DNA of 10,244 bases from Synergistales bacterium (GTDB lineage: Bacteria; Synergistota; Synergistia; Synergistales; Aminobacteriaceae). Below are positions 6,138 through 10,244 of the stretch, piece by piece (position 1 is the stretch's first letter; every line of letters starts with the position of its first letter). The DNA is taken from the NCBI GenBank assembly GCA_025997935.1, contig BNVG01000072.1, forward strand, positions 1 through 10,244. The letters run 5' to 3'. The notes below the pieces were generated by a model. The model was not told the DNA's origin and ran no database searches. It saw only the letters and a program-made list of their open reading frames with translations. The translations under genes were made by a program, and so were the position numbers.

Positions 6138-7936
6138 TAGAGATGCAATGATGAAATCAGGTCTTTTCTCCCTCCCTTCAAAAGCGCCTCTCGCGCGAGG
6201 GCGTGGTTTTCCGGCGCTCTGTGCTGCAACAGCGCTTTCTGCATTCGTTTCTCTCTCGCGCCCTTTACGACCGTCACGGCCTCGCCTGTAAACGGGTCAA
6301 GTCCCGTATAATACATACAAGTGGCCAAGCTGCCCGGAGTCGGTATAAAATCCTGAGCCTGCTCCGGGCAGAAATCGAGCTCCGCCGCAAATTGAGCCAG
6401 CTCTATCGCCTCTTTCAACCCGCACCCGGGGTGAGAGGTCATAAAATATGGCGCGAGATATTGTTTCAGGCCCAACCGCTCGTTAATCTCCCGATAAAGC
6501 GCCATGAATTTTCGGTATATTTTGAGGTTTCCCTTTCGCATGACGCGCAAAACGGCGAGGGCCGCGTGTTCCGGCGCGACTTTCAGCTGTCCGCTGACGT
6601 GATGTTGGCACAGCTCCGTCAGAAACTCGCGCCGCCCGTCTTGATCGCGCATTAAATAATCGTATCGCAACCCCGAGCGCACGAAGATTTTTTTTACGCC
6701 TTTTATGCCACGGGCCTCGCGCAGGAGAGATAAAAAATCGGCGTGAGAAGCGTCGAGGCGCGGGCAGGGCTCAGGGAAAAGACATTCTCTTTGTTTGCAC
6801 GCGCCCCTCGTCAACTGCTCCTCGCATGAGGGGTGACGAAAGTTCGCCGTCGGGCCGCCTATGTCGTGTACGTAACCCTTGAAGTCCTTGCTATGCGCCA
6901 GTGTTTCTATTTCGCTTAAAATTGATTTGTGGCTTCTCGCCTGAATGATTCGTCCCTGATGGGCGTGTATGGCGCAAAAGGCGCAGCTTCCAAAGCAACC
7001 CCTATGGCTCGTTATGCTCCATTTCACCTCGGACAAAGCGGGGACGCCTCCACATCTGTCATACATCGGGTGCCATGCGCGCGCGTAGGGGAGAGCGTAA
7101 ACAGCGTCCATCATTTCTTCCGTTAGAGGCGACGCCGGAGAGCGCTGAACCAAAAATTTTGCGCCATAACGCTGAACCAAAGTTTTTCCGCGTATCGGGT
7201 CTTGCTCCAACGACGAGATTTTGAACATCTTGGCAAATGAACGCTTGCCATTCTCGCCCTCAACCGAAACCTCCTCCCAGGACGGAAGCTCTATAAAAGA
7301 CTTGGGCTCGAGATGATCTATCTCGTCAGAGAGATAGCAGACGCCGCAGACTTCGCGTATGGCGCTCACCGGATAGCCTTCGTCGAGACACCGCGCTATC
7401 TCGACAATTTGACGCTCTCCCATGCCGTAGACCAAGATGTCCGCTTGGCTGTCAATCAAAATCGAACGTCTCAAAGAGTCGCTCCAGTAGTCATAGTGAG
7501 CGAAGCGTCTGAGGCTCGCCTCCACGCCGCCGATTATAAGAGGTATGTCGCCCCATATCTCCCTGACCTTTTGGCAATATACGATGGTTGCGCGGTCGGG
7601 GCGTAGGCGCGCCGCGCCTCCGGGCGAGTAGGCGTCGAGCGAGCGCGTTTTTCGGCTGGCCGTCAGTTTGTTTAGCATCGAGTCCAAATTGCCCGCTCCG
7701 ACAAGAACGCCGAGCCTCGGGCGTCCCAAGACCTGAAAATCGCCGTTTTCGCGCCATTTAGGCTGCGCTACTATGCCGACGCGATAGCCCTCGCTCTCTA
7801 AGAGCCGCCCGATAAGCGCGGCGGCGAACGACGGGTGGTCGACATACGCGTCTCCGGTTATAAACAAAAAATCCAAGACATCCCACCCGCGCGCGTCCAT
7901 GTCGGCGCGGCAGACCGGAAGAAAAGAGCTTTGCAT
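6137..7936 (-). CDS. ygiQ: YgiQ family radical SAM protein (short form)
   Basis: This 599-residue protein belongs to the YgiQ/UPF0313 radical SAM family, whose reaction is not established. The N-terminal part FLPVCRADMDARGWDVLD then FITGDAYVDHPSFAAALIGR is the family hallmark and resembles a cobalamin-binding-type domain. GGVEASLRRFAHYDYWSD follows at residues 136-153. The radical SAM cluster is Cys314, Cys318 and Cys321 in HRGCFGSCAFCAIHAHQGR. A second cysteine group (371, 380, 385, 391 in HPSCEEQ...GACKQRECLFPEPCPR) is typical of the family and may bind a metal. VKGAREKRMQKALLQ near residue 560 is the conserved C-terminal stretch. E. coli YgiQ is over 700 residues, and many anaerobe versions are near 600 as here. 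ATG 7936 has a strong AAGGGGGT upstream. The stop is 5 bp from the IS remnant, and the tail SSLHL may be altered. Confidence 0.93.
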   Translation of the reverse strand: MQSSFLPVCRADMDARGWDVLDFLFITGDAYVDHPSFAAALIGRLLESEGYRVGIVAQPKWRENGDFQVLGRPRLGVLVGAGNLDSMLNKLTASRKTRSLDAYSPGGAARLRPDRATIVYCQKVREIWGDIPLIIGGVEASLRRFAHYDYWSDSLRRSILIDSQADILVYGMGERQIVEIARCLDEGYPVSAIREVCGVCYLSDEIDHLEPKSFIELPSWEEVSVEGENGKRSFAKMFKISSLEQDPIRGKTLVQRYGAKFLVQRSPASPLTEEMMDAVYALPYARAWHPMYDRCGGVPALSEVKWSITSHRGCFGSCAFCAIHAHQGRIIQARSHKSILSEIETLAHSKDFKGYVHDIGGPTANFRHPSCEEQLTRGACKQRECLFPEPCPRLDASHADFLSLLREARGIKGVKKIFVRSGLRYDYLMRDQDGRREFLTELCQHHVSGQLKVAPEHAALAVLRVMRKGNLKIYRKFMALYREINERLGLKQYLAPYFMTSHPGCGLKEAIELAQFAAELDFCPEQAQDFIPTPGSLATCMYYTGLDPFTGEAVTVVKGAREKRMQKALLQHRAPENHALAREALLKGGRKDLISSLHL

Positions 7937-7974
7937 AAATCGACCCCCTTGACCGTACTCTTACGTATTCTCAG

Positions 7975-8003
7975 ATTATAACTGAAAAAAATTATTTACT
8001 AAA
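7975..8003 (-). promoter_or_regulatory. Candidate sigma-70 promoter for ygiQ
   Basis: On the minus strand a perfect -10 box TATAAT lies at 7980-7975. A weak -35 TTTAGT lies at 8003-7998, 17 bp away. The -10 is about 40 bp upstream of the ygiQ start and is in an AT-rich block. The -35 matches only half the consensus, so the assignment rests on the -10 and position. Confidence 0.5.
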
Positions 8004-8035
8004 GGCTTTGATATGTGTACAATATTGACTATGCT
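7995..8035 (+). promoter_or_regulatory. Candidate promoter(s) for the peptide-binding protein gene
   Basis: Two overlapping sigma-70-like pairs are visible: TTTACT (7995-8000) with TACAAT (8018-8023) at 17 bp, and TTGATA (8008-8013) with TATGCT (8030-8035) at 16 bp. Either would start transcription 35-50 bp before the GTG at 8080. They overlap the minus-strand ygiQ promoter region, so the divergent genes may compete for polymerase. I see no clear operator. Confidence 0.5.
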
Positions 8036-8079
8036 TAATTGTTAGTGAAGCAAAAAATCAACAAAAGGAGAGGGTTTCA

Positions 8080-9573
8080 GTGAGGAAAAGCGGTTTATTC
8101 TTGTTGGTCGTAGCGCTTGTTTTGGGATTTGGCGGAGCGGCACAGGCAAAGGATATTTTGATTGTGGCTGACCAGTACGACGCCACGACGATGGATCCCA
8201 TCGGGCATAACGACATGCCCAGTTCCCGCGCCTGCTACGAGGTTTTCGATACCCTGATTTTCATGAACAACGAGGGGTTGGTGTCGCCCGGCTTGGCCGA
8301 GTCCTGGGAGTTTCTGTCCGACACCGACTATAAGTTCAACCTCCGTAAGGGCGTGAAGTTCCACAACGGGGACGAGCTCAAGGCCGAGGACGTTAAATTT
8401 ACCATCATGCGCGCCACGACGGACGCCGGCGCCAAAATAGCGACGTACTCTCAGAACGTAGCGGGCGTCGATGTGGTCGACGACTACACCGTCATAGTTC
8501 ACCTCAAGCAGACCGACTACTCGTTCTTCTCGTCTCTTTCCCACTGCTGGGGCTCGATAACCAACAAAAAGTACGTCGAGTCCGTCGGCGACGAAATAGG
8601 CATGAAGCCGATGGGAACAGGCCCGTTCAAGTTCGTGAGCTGGCAGAAGGGCAACAAGTACGTCCTCGAGCGCTTTGACGAATACTGGGGGCCCAAGGTC
8701 AAGTACAAGACCCTCGAAGTCCGCTCCGTCCCGGAACCCACCAGCCGTACTATCGGACTTGAGGCCGGCGACGTCGATATAGCCTTCCCGATAGTCCACA
8801 ACGACCTGAAGCGCGTGTCCGAAAACACCGCTCTCACGCTTTACAGAGTTCCTCAGAACTCCACCACTTATCTGGGCTTCAATATGACAAAGGCCCCGTT
8901 CAGCGACGTTCGCGTCCGCAAGGCCTTATCGCTCGCTCTTGACATCGTTGGCATTCAGGCCGCTTCTTATCGCGGCATCGGCAAAGTCCCCGGCACTATC
9001 GTCCCCAGCACCATAAAGTATTCTATCCACGATCAGATTCCCGTTCACGTTCAGAACGTCGACGAGGCTAAAAAACTCTTGGCCGAGGCCGGCGTAACAA
9101 ACCTCAAGATGGAAATATGGACGAACGAGCGCAAAGAGCGCGTCGACAGCGCGACAATCGTGCAGGCTCAGCTTGAGGAAATCGGCATAAAGTCCGAAAT
9201 CAAAGTCCTTGAGTGGGGCGCTTATCTGAACGGCCTCATGGAAAAGAAGCACGACGCGTTCTTCCTTGGCTGGGTCACATCCGTTCCCGACCCCAACTTC
9301 GCCGTTGCAGGCCTTCTTGAGACCGGTTCCGGCAGTAACTACTCCTTCACGAGCGACCCAAAACTCGACGATCTCCTCGCGAAGGGCCGTTCGCTTCCCG
9401 ACGGCGACGAGAGAGCGGCTATCTATAAGGAAATGCAGCTTTACATCAACGATCTGAAGCCGATGCTTTTCTTCCATAACGACGAGTCCATAGCCGGTTC
9501 TCAGAAGAACGTCAAGGGCTTCACGCCGCGCTCCAACGAGAATCACTCCTACCGCGAGGCTTATTTCGAGTAA
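8080..9573 (+). CDS. Peptide/oligopeptide ABC transporter substrate-binding protein (SBP_bac_5)
   Basis: This 497-residue protein is a family 5 extracellular solute-binding protein of the DppA/OppA type. It catches peptides, or possibly nickel or other solutes in some members, for an ABC importer. The signal peptide is residues 1-23 (basic MRK, hydrophobic FLLVVALVLGFGG, cut after AQA). No lipobox cysteine is present, so it should be free in a periplasm. LAESWEFLSDTDYKFNLRKG then VKFHNGDELKAEDVKFT is the family signature, and GTGPFKFVSWQKGN follows mid-protein. The C-terminus KGFTPRSNENHSYREAYFE is typical. It starts at GTG 8080 with AAGGAGAGGG at 8065-8074. The DppB-like permease gene follows after a 123-bp gap, giving the usual operon order. 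Specificity cannot be read from sequence. Confidence 0.94.
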   Translation: MRKSGLFLLVVALVLGFGGAAQAKDILIVADQYDATTMDPIGHNDMPSSRACYEVFDTLIFMNNEGLVSPGLAESWEFLSDTDYKFNLRKGVKFHNGDELKAEDVKFTIMRATTDAGAKIATYSQNVAGVDVVDDYTVIVHLKQTDYSFFSSLSHCWGSITNKKYVESVGDEIGMKPMGTGPFKFVSWQKGNKYVLERFDEYWGPKVKYKTLEVRSVPEPTSRTIGLEAGDVDIAFPIVHNDLKRVSENTALTLYRVPQNSTTYLGFNMTKAPFSDVRVRKALSLALDIVGIQAASYRGIGKVPGTIVPSTIKYSIHDQIPVHVQNVDEAKKLLAEAGVTNLKMEIWTNERKERVDSATIVQAQLEEIGIKSEIKVLEWGAYLNGLMEKKHDAFFLGWVTSVPDPNFAVAGLLETGSGSNYSFTSDPKLDDLLAKGRSLPDGDERAAIYKEMQLYINDLKPMLFFHNDESIAGSQKNVKGFTPRSNENHSYREAYFE

Positions 9574-9604
9574 GGTAGCCCAAACGGGCGACCCGCAATA
9601 AAAA

Positions 9605-9664
9605 CGGGCGGCGGAATGCCGCCCCTACATTCACCAAACATCGTAGGGGCGGCAATCTGCCGCC
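9605..9664. repeat. GC-rich imperfect palindrome between binding protein and permease genes
   Basis: TGCCGCCCCTAC (9617-9628) and its exact complement GTAGGGGCGGCA (9643-9654) form a 12-bp stem with a 14-nt loop. Outside a symmetric 4-by-4 internal loop, GGCGGC (9607-9612) pairs with GCCGCC (9659-9664). A smaller GCCC-AAAC-GGGC hairpin precedes it at 9578-9589. No T-run follows, so it is more likely a REP-like mRNA-stabilising or attenuating structure than a full terminator. It probably helps keep binding-protein levels above permease levels. Such intergenic palindromes are often repeated genome-wide. Confidence 0.65.
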
Positions 9665-9696
9665 TTGTATTAGAATATTGTTAGGAGGATGGGACA

Positions 9697-10244
9697 ATGC
9701 TCCGTTATATCGTTCGCCGTGTCCTTTTTCTGATTCCCGTACTTATCGGCGTGGCCTTTTGCGTGTTCACGCTTCTTTATCTGACGCCCGGCGACCCGGC
9801 GCGCATGATTTTGGGAGATATGGCAACGGAAAACGCGATAAGGGAATTTAGAGAAAAAGAGGGGATGGACAAACCTTTCTTGGTTCAGTTCGGAAACTAT
9901 GTATATAGAGCCGCTACAAAAGGTGACATAGGACGCTCTTACATCACAAAACGCCCCGTCATGGACGAAATTATGCAGGCTTTCCCGGCCACACTGAAGT
10001 TAGCGGCCTTCGCCATCATTGTGGCCATTATAATCGGAATACCATGCGGCATTCTGTCGGCCATCAAACAGTATTCCATATTCGACACCGCGACCATGAT
10101 TTTCGCCATGATAGGGCTTTCCATGCCTGTCTTCTGGTTGGGATTATTGCTCATATTGCTGTTTTCGGTAAATCTGCACTGGCTTCCCTCGTCGGGGTTC
10201 GACACGTTCAAAGCCATGATTTTGCCGTCAGTTACACTCTCCGC
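9697..10244 (+). CDS. Peptide ABC transporter permease, DppB/OppB-like (3' end outside window)
   Basis: The frame from ATG 9697 stays open to the right edge: 182 codons plus two bases. TAGGAGGA at 9682-9689 is a strong ribosome site. The protein begins MLRYIVRRVLFLIPVLIGVA, a transmembrane segment at about residues 9-29, followed by LTPGDPA, the conserved N-terminal motif of DppB/OppB permeases. Further hydrophobic helices lie near residues 100-123 and 132-157, with SMPVFWLG and LPSSGF typical of the family. It would form the inner-membrane channel with a DppC-like partner expected just downstream. No stop or frameshift is visible. Confidence 0.95.
   Translation, partial: MLRYIVRRVLFLIPVLIGVAFCVFTLLYLTPGDPARMILGDMATENAIREFREKEGMDKPFLVQFGNYVYRAATKGDIGRSYITKRPVMDEIMQAFPATLKLAAFAIIVAIIIGIPCGILSAIKQYSIFDTATMIFAMIGLSMPVFWLGLLLILLFSVNLHWLPSSGFDTFKAMILPSVTLS

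Noticed and set aside
6203..6655. 150-codon plus-strand open frame within ygiQ
   Set aside because: Antisense shadow of ygiQ with no recognisable domain.
8095..8799. 234-codon open frame antisense to the peptide-binding protein gene
   Set aside because: Shadow frame caused by the GC-rich third positions of the real gene; no family resemblance or start signals.
8926..9546. 206-codon antisense open frame
   Set aside because: Same shadow effect of the binding-protein gene.

Overview
The window holds most of a type I-E CRISPR-Cas locus and its array, then a fragment of an insertion sequence, a reverse-strand radical-SAM gene, and the start of a peptide ABC transporter operon. The host looks like a Gram-negative-type (diderm), probably anaerobic bacterium with about 50% GC. 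The solute-binding protein has a signal peptide cut at AQA/K and no lipobox cysteine, which fits a periplasm. The mix of I-E Cas proteins, short-form YgiQ and peptide uptake would suit Synergistota, but that placement is a guess.

Layout: 2-4704 (+) is a tightly packed cas operon: casA (3' part only), casB, cas7e, cas5e, cas6e, cas1e, cas2e. Genes overlap or are separated by 5 nt or less. cas3 and the casA start lie upstream, outside the window. Only 19 bp after the cas2e stop begins a CRISPR array (4724-5798) of 18 repeats of 29 nt and 17 spacers of 32-34 nt. It reads in the same direction as the cas genes. Its last repeat is degenerate, and 61 nt after that repeat's start lies GTTGG, possibly the stub of a 19th repeat cut by a transposon remnant (5836-6131). 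That remnant has 14-bp terminal inverted repeats, the C-terminal part of an IS1182-type transposase on the minus strand, and a 17-bp hairpin able to end transcription both from the array and from ygiQ. ygiQ (6137-7936, minus) ends 5 bp from the remnant.

A divergent promoter region (7937-8079) separates ygiQ from a peptide-binding protein gene (8080-9573, +). After it come a GC-rich imperfect palindrome and a DppB-like permease gene that runs off the right edge.

How the genes work together: casA-casB-cas7e-cas5e-cas6e encode Cascade, in which Cas6e cuts the array transcript at the repeat hairpin and the complex finds DNA matching the spacers. Cas1e-Cas2e insert new spacers at the leader end. 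The system class is well known. The points worth a second look are the truncated distal array end, the strict A/C bias at spacer 3' ends, the leader pushed into cas2e with an IHF-like site, and the internally deleted IS acting as the boundary. I found no clearly undescribed system.
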